Below are positions 17,318 to 26,151 of a stretch of 64,000 nt of DNA, one piece after another (the stretch's first letter is position 1; the number at the start of each line of letters is the position of its first letter). Under the pieces are notes generated by a model. That model ran no database searches. It was not told the DNA's origin and saw only the letters and a list, made by a program, of their open reading frames with translations. The position numbers and the translations under genes were made by a program. The stretch covers positions 248,001 to 312,000 of the forward strand of contig CBDATU010000007.1 of assembly GCA_965199865.1 (NCBI GenBank). The letters are read 5' to 3'. Source of the stretch: JAPOUP01 sp965199865 (GTDB lineage Bacteria; Pseudomonadota; Alphaproteobacteria; Rhodobacterales; Rhodobacteraceae).

Positions 17318-18365
17318 GGTCGGACCTGCGGTCATTCGCTGCGGGGGTGAGAAGTGTCCGGACATGGTGCCGTTCGGGCGGTGCAGGGAGGACTTTCCAC
17401 CCCGGTTCATGAAACCCGTCACGGCATTCCGGGCCGTGACGCACTGTCCGGCCCGTTCAGCGCGATGGATCCGGAGGGCCTCAACGCCGCCCTGCTCCGG
17501 CTTGTCAGTGACTGGGCCGAACGGCTCGGCGACGGCGTGACCGCGACCGACGCAGGGCGACGGGCGGTCCTTCGCCGATGCGGCGGAACGCTCCCCGCTC
17601 CACTGGTCCAGGCCTTCACGGCCAAGTGGGGGTCTTGCCGGACAGGTCCGGGTCTCCGGCAGGTCAGACGGGATCACGGCGATGCCCGCGCCCCCTGACA
17701 CTGCCGGCCTCAGGGGCGGGACGGTGACCGACGGTGCGAAGCACACGCAGCGGACGACGGTGGAACGCGTCACGGCCCGTGGTGGCGCGTATGTCCTGGC
17801 ACCCGGGGGCAGCCAGGGGAGCCTGCAAGAGGATGTGGTGCCGTACATGGAGAATCCACAGATGTCCGCGGGCACTGCCGTTCCCAGGGGGCGGTGTGGA
17901 AAAGGGGCATGGCCGCACCGGGACCAGGAGATTGCGGGTGTGCCACGACACCGAGTGGCTGTGGCAGGCCTATACCGGTCCGGCCTGACGGCGATCAGGG
18001 CGGGCGCTGCGGCTCGGGAGATCCGGGACGGAACGGCGGCCGGGACACGGTGTCCGTCATGAGCGGGGCGCCTCACGCCGGAGCGGCTGCCGGGGACGGT
18101 CAGCGCCCACTGGCGGATCGGGAACTGCCTTCACCGGGTTATGGACTTCGCCATGAACCGGACCGGCAGTGGTCGGCGGAACCTGGCCATGATGCGGCAG
18201 ATGGCAACGGATCTGGTGAGGTCCGCAAGGGGCGGAAGGGGTTGTCGATGCAGAGCAGAATGAAGATGGTGGGATGGGACCATGATGTCCCGTTCCAGCT
18301 GATTCGGGCAGCCGTCGACCTCAGCGATGAGGCCCGAAAAAGGGAAGCCCAAAAGCGATAACCCT
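17318..18365 (+). pseudogene. ISAs1-family transposase, multiply broken
   Basis: Pieces in shifting frames read MDPEGLNAALLRLVSDWAER, then HTQRTTVERVTARGGAYVLA, then GSQGSLQEDVVPYMENPQ, then AHWRIGNCLHRVMDFAMNRT, then RRNLAMMRQMATDLVRSARG. These follow the block order of ISAs1 (DDE_Tnp_ISAS1) transposases, including the H-T-Q-AI/V-GGDYVLALKGNQ region and the HWGIEN-LHWVLDV region near the C-terminus. Several frameshifts and stops make it inactive. It ends where the second copy of the duplicated block begins. Confidence 0.7.
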
Positions 18366-18808
18366 ACAGCGAAGTCGCCCTGGTTAGGGTTATACTTAGT
18401 TTCATGTATTCCTCCTGTTGAATTCGATTGCGGCCAGGCCGCTTTTCGCCAGTTCAACTGGCTTGTTAGCTGTCTCCCCTGTTCATGCCCGTGTCAAGGT
18501 CATCCGGCTCTGCATCCGGTCCACCCAGCGGTAATAGGCGATGGCCACTGGCAGGAACCAGGGCCTGCCGGTATATAGAGGCCGCGTCGGATATCGCAGG
18601 CTGTCGAATGCGGTCTTTCCCTCCGCGAGGCCCAAGACCTTCTGGCCGGTTCGCATTCCCAGATAGCCGGCCATCGAAACTCCCGAGCCACAATAGCCCT
18701 GAGCATAGTGCACCCCGTCATGAACGCCCGTATGGGCGAGTTCGTCAAAGCTGTAGGCGACGGTTCCGCTCCAGCTGTGGCTGATGGCGCAGCCGCGCAG
18801 TTCGGGAA

Positions 18809-20083
18809 GGCTCTTTTGATAATTCGTAGCGAACGGAGGGCTCCGCGGTGCGGTTTTCGGTGGCGCGCGTGCCGCCGAACCCGCTTCGGAGGCGGTTCGG
18901 GGTGTCCGCATGCGCGGATCCGGCGGTTCGGAAGGCTGGTGAACGACTGGCGGGCAGCGCTTCGGGCGGCCCGGACGGGGCCGCCGCGTGGCCTGCTTCA
19001 TGATCCGTCAGGTGAGCGCCATCGGCCTCCGCCGCAGGCTGCGGGCGCTGGCCCGGCACCCCTGCGCGGTCATCACCGGGTACGGATCGGCCCCACGGCG
19101 CTGGAAGAAGAGAAGATAGTGGTCCAGGTATTTCGTCGCCACGCCGTTGAAGCGGCGGATCCACCCCTTCAGGTGGCTGTGGAGGCTGTTCACCGTCTGG
19201 ATGTGAAGGGAGCCTTCCCCCCTGCCGCCCTTAAGCTCCGTGTGCGACGTCCCGCGCTCCGCCGCCAGCGCGGCGTAGGCCTGATGGGCGTCCGTGACCA
19301 GGACGGAGCCCTTCCAGTCGACGGGATCGCCCAACAGCCGGCGGAGGTCGTCCACCGACATGCGCCCGAGGCAGGCGGAACGCAGGCAGGTGCCCCGCTG
19401 CCTGTCGGTGGCGGTGAGGACGCAGACCTTTTCCTTTGATATCCCGCGCTTTTTCGACTTCCGGCCACGCTTCCGGGCGGGCCGGGGAGGGTCCCCGCGC
19501 TGTCCCTTGAAGGACAGCCTGAAACACCTCCCGTCGGCCTCGACGACGCCGGAGAGCCTTGGCCCGGGCATGCGGCTCAAGGCGTTGAGGACCTTGTGAC
19601 GCCACGCGAACGCCGTCGGCAGGCTGATGTCCATCCTCTTCACGATGACCGGCAGCGACAGGCCCTGGAACATCAGCTTTATGTAGAGCGCCCAGGTCGG
19701 ATCGTCCCTGTGGGAGTAGTGGCGGACCGTCCCCGTCCTGGTGGAGAAGGTGCGCCCGCAGCTCCGGCACCTGAATCTCCGCTTCCCGCGGACCGACCCG
19801 TTCCTGCGGATGTCCGCGTGACCGCAGTGCGGGCATTTCGACGGGTCCGGCGGCTCTCCGGCGTCGGCTTCGGAGGGCTCGGCGAGAAGCGTCCGCTTCA
19901 TTTCCCGCCTTTCGGCGCTACTGAACGAGGCGATGAGGTTCTTTATCGAGATCATGGAGAACATATAGCGAACCATTGTCGCGGACGCAAGGCCTTCGGA
20001 CGGATTATTTCGGAAAAATTCCGTTTTCCCGCAACGTGTTGCCGGAATCCCGCCAGATCGCACTACAAATTTTCTAAAGAGCC
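18809..20083 (-). mobile_element. Intact IS1595-family insertion sequence, 1275 bp
   Basis: The ends are GGCTCTTTTGATAATTCG on the left and, read inward from the right, GGCTCTTTAGAAAATTTG, an imperfect terminal inverted repeat. It is flanked by the 8-bp direct repeat TTCGGGAA at 18801-18808 and 20084-20091. The uninterrupted sequence in copy 1 of the duplicated block has this octamer once, so the boundaries are exact. An 8-bp duplication is the usual figure for IS1595 elements. The element carries one complete transposase gene. Confidence 0.93.
19008..19964 (-). CDS. IS1595-family transposase
   Basis: The ATG at 19964 gives a 318-residue protein that stays within the element. The N-terminal zinc ribbon reads CPHCGHADIRRNG and later CRSCGRTF (residues about 40-75). 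A helix-turn-helix-like stretch (LSLPVIVKRMDISLPTAFAW) follows. Then comes the ISXO2-like DDE domain, with VVEADGRCFRLSFKG, DAHQAYAALAAERG and LHIQTVNSLHSHLKGWIRRF. In this fold the D, D and N/E-bearing blocks catalyse cut-and-paste transposition. No frameshift was seen, so it may be active. An upstream in-frame start outside the element was rejected. Confidence 0.9.
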   Translation of the reverse strand: MFSMISIKNLIASFSSAERREMKRTLLAEPSEADAGEPPDPSKCPHCGHADIRRNGSVRGKRRFRCRSCGRTFSTRTGTVRHYSHRDDPTWALYIKLMFQGLSLPVIVKRMDISLPTAFAWRHKVLNALSRMPGPRLSGVVEADGRCFRLSFKGQRGDPPRPARKRGRKSKKRGISKEKVCVLTATDRQRGTCLRSACLGRMSVDDLRRLLGDPVDWKGSVLVTDAHQAYAALAAERGTSHTELKGGRGEGSLHIQTVNSLHSHLKGWIRRFNGVATKYLDHYLLFFQRRGADPYPVMTAQGCRASARSLRRRPMALT

Positions 20084-21300
20084 TTCGGGAAAGATGTCGC
20101 ACATTCTGTCATACAGCAGCGGAGCGCTGGTGGCGGTGTCGGTTTCGGCCGCGGAAACCCGACCTCCGAACAGGATACGCTTCCGGTCCGGAGCGGCACG
20201 GTAGTAGTAGACGATCCTGCAGGTATCGCTGGCAATTCTGTCCGTCGGAAACAGGGTATCGATCAGGTCCGGTGGAAGCTCGTCGGTGGCGATGATGTAG
20301 CTGTTGATCGGGATTATCCGCCTTCGAAGCCATGGGACTAGCCCGGTCGAATAGCCATTGGTCGCCACGATGACATCATGCGCCTGAACCGACCCTTTCG
20401 CGGTCGTGACAGTGAAGCCGTCCGAGCCTCTCCCGATGCCGGTGACGGCACAGCCTCCGATGGCCAGCGCCCCTGCTTCGCGTGCCTTACGCAGCATTTC
20501 CCGGTGCAGTTTCGCGGGATCGACCGCCGAGTGCCTGGGGAACACAACGCCGCCAAAATACGTGTCGGAGCCCAGTTCCGAGCGTTGGTCGGCACGTGGA
20601 ACCGCATGGCTTTCGACACCTTCCTCGCGGGCCATTGTCCCGGCGTCGCGCACCAGCGTTTCATAGTGGCGTGGCGTGTGGGCGGCGTGGTAGCGCCCTG
20701 AACGGCGAAAGTCGCAGTCCAGTCTTTCGCCTTCGACAAAGTCGGCCAGCCACTCGAGTGCCGAGGCTCCCTCAGCGCGAATGTCTCTGGCCTTCCGTTC
20801 TCCGAACTTCCTGGACAGTCTGGCGAGAGATGGCTTGACACTTGTGCTGATCTGACCACCGTTGCGCGTACTGCAGCCGAACCCCAGATCCTCCGCATCC
20901 AGCACCAGGGTGCTGCGGCCACCCCGTGCGGTCTGGATGGCTGCACTCAGGCCCGTATAGCCCGACCCAGCCACCAGTACATCGATCTTCTTAGGTAGAG
21001 CATCCGACGACACGGGAGCCGGTTCCAGCTGGTCCCGCCAGTAGACCCTGTGGCAAACATTCCCCAGCTCTGGAACAGCCGTGATTCCTCCCCGTGTGCG
21101 TCTCATTCGGAGTGGCCGCTCATCCACTCATCCATCGCATCCCAATCCGACCATGGGTTCGATATCACGCTCCGACCACATTCCTCAAATCGGCCTCTCC
21201 CCAAAACCGGGCTGCACAGGCTATTGAAAAGGATGTATCGTACAGACCATCCCTGGCACGGGGAAACTGAAGAAATCAGATCGAACGTCCGGCTGGATCC

Positions 21301-22398
21301 ATGAAAATCAAGTCAATCGAAACCTTCACCAGTGAATTCATCTGCTTCGTGCGTGTGACGACCGAGGATGGCGCCCAGGGTTGGGGGCAGACCGCTCCCT
21401 ATTGCGCCGACATCACGGCGCAGGTCCTGCACCGTCAGGTTGCGCCCTGGGCGCTTGGTATGGACAGCACCGACATTGACGGGATGGCCGACTATGTTCG
21501 TGACCGTGAGCACAAGTTCCCCGGCAGCTATCTGCGCCGCGCGATTGGTGGTGTCGACACCGCTCTGTGGGATCTGCATGGCCAACGTTCAGGGCGGCCG
21601 GTCTGCGAGTTGATCGGCGGAACTCCCGGATCGTTCCGAGCCTATGCCTCTTCCATGAAACGCGACATCACGCCCCGGGATGAAGCAGATCGTTTCAAGC
21701 GTCTGCGCCACGATTATGGCTTCGACGCCTTCAAGTTCCGCGTTGGTGCTGAGGTTGGCAGGGACCGGGATGAATGGCATGGTCGAACAGAAGAGATCGT
21801 GCCCACCATCCGTAAGGCGGTGGGTGACGACGTTGCGCTGCTGGTCGACGCGAACTCCTGCTATTCCCCGACCAAGGCCATCGAGGTTGGCAATCTGCTT
21901 ATTGACAATGGTGTCTCGCATTTTGAGGAGCCGTGCCCCTACTGGGAGTTCGAGCAGACCAGGCAGGTTACCGACGCGCTACCGATCGACGTGACTGGCG
22001 GTGAGCAGGACTGCATGCTCGCGAACTGGAAGCGCATGATCGATGACCGTGTCGTGGATGTCCTACAGCCTGACATCTGCTACCTGGGTGGGATTTCCCG
22101 CACTATGCGTGTGGCCAGGATGGCCGAGGCCGCTGGCATGCCGATCACGCCGCATGCCGCGAACCTATCAATGGTGACACTATTCACGATGCACCTGCTG
22201 CGCGCCATTCCGAATGCGGGCAAATATCTTGAGTATTCAATCGAAGGGCTGGACTACTACCCGTGGCAGGACGGTCTGTTTACAGACGACCCGTTCGAGA
22301 TTGTGGAAGGCAGGGCCACCGTGACGGATGCGCCGGGCTGGGGTGTCGAAATCTCGCCCGAATGGCTAGCCAAATCGGACTACAGAATCAGCGAATGA
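21301..22398 (+). CDS. Enolase-superfamily enzyme, mandelate racemase subgroup
   Basis: The 365-residue protein has an N-terminal capping domain (residues 1-115) and a C-terminal barrel. Visible active-site residues are K145-x-R147 on the second strand, metal ligands D183 (VDANSCY), E209 (HFEEPCP) and E235 (TGGEQ), and H285 (ITPHAANLS) as general acid/base. This set fits the mandelate racemase/muconate-lactonizing group, mostly sugar-acid dehydratases or racemases. The substrate cannot be told. The start ATG has no strong ribosome binding site but is supported by identity with copy 1. It is divergent from the broken oxidoreductase copy 2. This is the only intact racemase of the two copies. 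Confidence 0.88.
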   Translation: MKIKSIETFTSEFICFVRVTTEDGAQGWGQTAPYCADITAQVLHRQVAPWALGMDSTDIDGMADYVRDREHKFPGSYLRRAIGGVDTALWDLHGQRSGRPVCELIGGTPGSFRAYASSMKRDITPRDEADRFKRLRHDYGFDAFKFRVGAEVGRDRDEWHGRTEEIVPTIRKAVGDDVALLVDANSCYSPTKAIEVGNLLIDNGVSHFEEPCPYWEFEQTRQVTDALPIDVTGGEQDCMLANWKRMIDDRVVDVLQPDICYLGGISRTMRVARMAEAAGMPITPHAANLSMVTLFTMHLLRAIPNAGKYLEYSIEGLDYYPWQDGLFTDDPFEIVEGRATVTDAPGWGVEISPEWLAKSDYRISE

Positions 22399-22643
22399 AG
22401 AGACTGAATGAAAGTCGAAGAGATTCCGATAGGGAAGTGAAGCTAGATCTCATGCATCATCCGGATTCAATGTCTGCCTATTGCATTTCATGAGATGCGT
22501 GAATCCGTGATCGTGAACCGCCAATCCATTTTCCTGCCCGCAAGGTCGCACCGGGCCTATCGGGCCACAACCTCACTCTACACTGCCGACTGAGTTGGTA
22601 TCCGGTGATCTGAGCACCGCCTGTTGAGGACAATGGGTTTGAC

Positions 22644-22662
22644 GTCTCAATCCGCTGTGTAG
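22644..22662 (-). repeat. Decayed half of a CRISPR repeat outside the array
   Basis: GTCTCAATCCGCTGTGTAG differs from the first 19 bases of the array repeat at two positions. It lies about 230 bases beyond the last array repeat on the leader-distal side, directly before an IS256-like end. This looks like a relic of a longer array that was cut by an insertion. Confidence 0.5.
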
Positions 22663-22667
22663 GGTCG

Positions 22668-22695
22668 TGTCGCGAGTTCGGTGGAAATTCGAAAT
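22668..22695. repeat. IS256-like terminal sequence
   Basis: TGTCGCGAGTTCGGTGGAAA here and TGTCGCGAGTTTGGTGGAAA on the minus strand ending near 15169 differ by one base, and both continue with TTCGAAA. The copy at 15169 borders an IS256-type transposase start, so this stretch is best read as a solitary IS end. A search of IS ends would settle it. Confidence 0.5.
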
Positions 22696-22890
22696 TGGTG
22701 CAATCTTCGGGTTGGTCGGGTTTCGCCAGGTCAGGCAGCGGGGTCAAGAGCGACATGTCTGGCTTGATGAGACAGGATCTACCAATCATGGACCCATTCG
22801 CTGTCAGATCTGGCATGACGCCAAGAGCGATAGAGCAACATGGGCACCTTCCCCGCGCAAAGCAGCGAGACCAACATCCTGACGCGACAT

Positions 22891-25643
22891 CGACGATCCC
22901 CGGTTTAGCGGGGCATTTCCTCTCACCTGGCGGCCATAGGGAGGTTGTGGGTGGGGGCGGTCCGGATACGTCTCAATCCCCTGTTTAGTGGGGTATTTCC
23001 TCTCACTTCACCTTGAAATGAAAGTCGATCATGAGGCGTTCAATGAATGGTCTCAATCCCCTGTTTAGCGGGGCATTTTCTCTCACCCTGCTAACAGTAA
23101 AGTCGGTTGATGATCACATATTCCCGTCTCGATCCCCTGATTAACGGGGCATTTCCTCTCACGATCCGTTGCTGCGTGAGACGAAGAAAATCGCAACGCA
23201 GCTGGTGTCTCAATCCCCTGTTTAGCGGGGCATTTCCTCTCACGTTGAGCAGGCGGCCTGTTTCATCGCTGGCCTCGCTGGCGTCCCAATCCCCTGTTTA
23301 GCGGGGCATTTCCTCTCACGTTACGTGCCTCGCGAGGACGCTCCCTTCATCGCCGCATCCAAGTCTCAATCCCCTGTTTAGCGGGGCATTTCCTCTCACG
23401 AAGATGCCGCGCACGAGCGCGCTGAACGCCAACGGAGGTAATAGGTAGTATAATTGCACGGTGCAATTATACTACCACCGCCCTCGACACAAGGAACAGG
23501 TCTCAATCCCCTGTTTAGCGGGGCATTTCCTCTCACCAAGGAGATCACAAGCGCGGGACGTGCGCTCGTCGCGTGGTCTCAATCCCCTGTTTAGCGGGGC
23601 ATTTCCTCTCACCCAAAAGAAAACAGCGTTCTAATCGCCCTCTGTGGAGCCGTGTCTCAATCCCCTGTTTAGCGGGGCATTTCCTCTCACTAAATGCAAT
23701 GAAGCACTTCATAAGGCCAGAAAAACGGGAAAGTCTCAATCCCCGGTTTAGCGGGGCATTTCCTCTCACCTGTTGAGGGGGGCTTGCTCAAGGACGCGGA
23801 GTCGTATGTCTCAATCCCCTGTTTAGCGGGGCATTTCCTCTCACGGAACCGTTCGCAAGGTAGCTTCTTTCCGGCATCTTGGGTCTCAATCCCCTGTTTA
23901 GCGGGGCATTTCCTCTCACCTTACAGATATTCATGGCCAAGAGGAGAATCCGTTTTGAAGTGTCTCAATCCCCTGTTTAGCGGGGCATTTCCTCTCACGC
24001 GACGAAGCATAAGGCCCACAAGGAAATGGCGGGCAAATGTCTCAATCCCCTGTTTAGCGGGGCATTTCCTCTCACCTAGCGAAGAGGCGAGATTCGCGAA
24101 TCATAAGCCTGATGTCTCAATCCCCTGTTTAGCGGGGCATTTCCTCTCACTCCCCCCTGGAACAAGGCCTAGATCAAGCATTGGTTTCTGGGTCTCAATC
24201 CCCTGTTTAGCGGGGCATTTCCTCTCACTTGAGCGCAGTGAGAATCTAGATGCTGTCATCTATGGGTCTCAATCCCCTGTTTAGCGGGGCATTTCCTCTC
24301 ACACCCGCCGGAAATTGGCCGCACTGTGGCAGAACCTGCATGGGTCTCAATCCCCTGTTTAGCGGGGCATTTCCTCTCACGATGAAGGCCGCCCTCGACC
24401 GGAACAAGGAGCTGCGGTCTCAATCCCCTGTTTAGCGGGGCATTTCCTCTCACGGCCGCTGGGAGTTTGACGACGGATCGGCGATTGTGGTTGAGTCTCA
24501 ATCCCCTGTTTAGCGGGGCATTTCCTCTCACGGCCGCTGGGAGTTTGACGACGGATCGGCGATTGTGGTTGAGTCTCAATCCCCTGTTTAGCGGGGCATT
24601 TCCTCTCACGTTATTGTATTCGCGGTGCGTTTGCGACGGCCTGTTCGCTGAGTCTCAATCCCCTGTTTAGCGGGGCATTTCCTCTCACTCGCTGGAATCC
24701 GCGGATGACCCAAACGCCCGATGTTGTCTGCCTCAATCCCCTGTTTAGCGGGGCATTTCCTCTCACCTTGCAGAGAAGCGGAATGCCCGAATTGACGGAT
24801 TTAGCTACGTCTCAATCCCCTGTTTAGCGGGGCATTTCCTCTCACCTAGAAAGAATCTTAAGCTTTCTTCTGAATACGCTGATGAGTCTCAATCCCCTGT
24901 TTAGCGGGGCATTTCCTCTCACCGCTGGCGCATGGTAGCCCCAAGCGCCCTGAAGGATTTGTGTCTCAATCCCCTGTTTAGCGGGGCATTTCCTCTCACC
25001 CATTATCACATCAACGGAAGGAACTCGATATGTCACGCGGTCTCAATCCCCTGTTTAGCGGGGCATTTCCTCTCACCTGAGTAGGTGAAGTCGCCCTGGG
25101 TGAAGGTACGCGGGTTGGGTCTCAATCCCCTGTTTAGCGGGGCATTTCCTCTCACATTGGTTATCGAAATTCAAACGGAGACAGACGGAATGACCAAGTC
25201 TCAATCCCCTGTTTAGCGGGGCATTTCCTCTCACGAATTCCCTGGTCAACCGCACATTCAGCGATCCGTGCATCCGCTGTCTCAATCCCCTGTTTAGCGG
25301 GGCATTTCCTCTCACTGAGGGTAAACGCACCATCATTCGCGAGAGCCTCCTGACAGGGTCTCAATCCCCTGTTTAGCGGGGCATTTCCTCTCACGAATAG
25401 CACCGCCCGATGGGAGACCTATCGCTATGTTCCGTCTCAATCCCCTGTTTAGCGGGGCATTTCCTCTCACGCAGTGGCGTCGTTTTTACGGGGCTACGAG
25501 TGCGAGCCCGGCGAGCGGGTTGATTCGTCTCAATCCCCTGTTTAGCGGGGCATTTCCTCTCACATCACACGCGCCGAGAGCTTCATGAGCCCTGAATGGC
25601 GTCTCAGTCTCAATCCCCTGTTTAGCGGGGCATTTCCTCTCAC
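22891..25643 (-). CRISPR. CRISPR array, 35 repeats of 37 bp, 34 spacers
   Basis: On the plus strand the repeat begins GTCTCAATCCCC, has the short palindrome CCCCTGTTTAGCGGGG, and ends CATTTCCTCTCAC. Read on the minus strand it begins GTGAGAGG and ends ATTGAGAC, the usual 8-nt crRNA 5' handle of type I/III repeats. Repeats start at 22891 (degenerate), 22971, 23050, 23126, 23207, 23283, 23363, 23500 and so on to 25607. Sequence drift is greatest in the first repeats on the left (22891, 22971, 23050 and 23126 all carry variants), marking the leader-distal end. Spacers are mostly 36-44 bp. Exceptions are a 100-bp interspace (23400-23499) and a 56-bp one (25471-25526). Spacers at 24454-24494 and 24532-24572 are identical. 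Confidence 0.98.
23444..23476. repeat. 33-bp palindrome inside a CRISPR interspace
   Basis: The arms GGTAGTATAATTGCAC (23444-23459) and its exact reverse complement (23461-23476) are separated by a single G. The palindrome lies inside a 100-bp gap between two otherwise normal repeats and contains a TATAAT hexamer on each strand. The left flank (44 bp) is one spacer long and the right flank is 23 bp. Whether it is an inserted element, a replaced repeat or an unusual acquired spacer cannot be decided by eye. Confidence 0.9.
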
Positions 25644-25853
25644 GGTTCCACGAATTTACTACATATTTTCAGTGAGTTAGAGGTTGACTTTTCGTAGCCG
25701 CACTCTGTACGAAACGAATGGCTTACCTGCAGCCATTCAATCCAAAGAGTCCGCGCGGCTAATCCCCATAAATTCAAGCAGTTAGCGCTAATTCGTAATC
25801 TGCCTTGATTTCGCATTACAAAACAGTTACGAATCCCCGAAATCATGTGAGCG
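25644..25853 (-). promoter_or_regulatory. Probable CRISPR leader
   Basis: This 210-bp AT-rich, non-coding stretch lies between the most conserved repeats and the end of cas2, opposite the degenerate array end. Array transcription should start here and run leftward on the minus strand, in the same direction as cas1-cas2. The exact promoter was not identified. Confidence 0.65.
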
Positions 25854-26138
25854 TCAAACAATAAACACCACTTCCTCACCTGTTCGCGGTTCATCCGCCG
25901 ATACTCCGAGATATTGGGCATTACGATCGCAGGACGAACAAAGCGAATATACCACAAGACTGTCCTCCTTCGGATTAATGATCATTTTGAGCCGCTCAAG
26001 ACAGGCCTGGAACCGCAACCTCGGTGCCGCGATCTCGAATACACTTTCCTGCATCCGATCACCATAGGAGTCAAGCGTATCAGCAACCCGCTTCCGCCTT
26101 GAATTGTTAGCTATGTCGTAACAGACCACGTATCGCAT
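25854..26138 (-). CDS. cas2: Cas2 adaptation endonuclease
   Basis: This 94-residue protein begins MRYVVCYDIANNSRRKRVAD. That is the first beta strand with the conserved aspartate (YDI) and the following arginine-rich helix of the ferredoxin-like Cas2 fold. SVFE and the strand LVVYSLCSSC follow. With Cas1 it forms the spacer-integration complex. It lies 13 bases after cas1 on the same strand and directly before the leader. The length is normal for the family. Confidence 0.95.
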   Translation of the reverse strand: MRYVVCYDIANNSRRKRVADTLDSYGDRMQESVFEIAAPRLRFQACLERLKMIINPKEDSLVVYSLCSSCDRNAQYLGVSADEPRTGEEVVFIV

Positions 26139-26151
26139 CGCATTGCCGGAC

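Larger units (their letters stand above)
18483..21082 (-). pseudogene. FAD oxidoreductase, copy 2, split by an IS and lacking its start codon
   Basis: The sequence parallels the intact gene at 12520-13836 with only scattered differences. An IS1595-type element sits after the FPE-L codons, flanked by TTCGGGAA on both sides, so the C-terminal 110 codons (18483-18800) are separated from the N-terminal part (20092-21082). The start codon, ATG in copy 1, reads ACG here. The gene is therefore inactivated twice. Confidence 0.9.
18368..21660. repeat. Duplicated block, copy 2 (interrupted by an IS)
   Basis: Nearly identical to 12404-14409 over the potD start, the intercistronic hairpins, the FAD oxidoreductase and the first 120 codons of the racemase gene. 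It includes a 1275-bp IS insertion plus its 8-bp target duplication. The copy of potD stops after about a dozen codons at the left junction with the ISAs1 remnant. Confidence 0.9.
22399..22890. other. Region between the racemase gene and the CRISPR array
   Basis: No gene was recognised. The segment contains a decayed half CRISPR repeat at 22644-22662 and an IS256-like terminus at 22668-22695, described separately. The 195 bases after that terminus hold no repeat-like sequence. Confidence 0.5.

Noticed and set aside
18708..19439. Plus-strand frame of 243 codons across the IS junction
   Set aside because: Shadow of the oxidoreductase fragment and the IS transposase on the other strand, and it crosses an insertion point.
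23784..24609. Long frames on both strands through the CRISPR array with repeated VSIPCLAGHFLS or ERKCPAKQGIET segments
   Set aside because: They arise from translating the 37-bp repeats and spacers of the array; no start signal or protein family.
25644..25853. tracrRNA or a second small Cas gene between array and cas2
   Set aside because: The effector genes are type III-A, which uses no tracrRNA, and no repeat-like anti-repeat or coding frame was seen.
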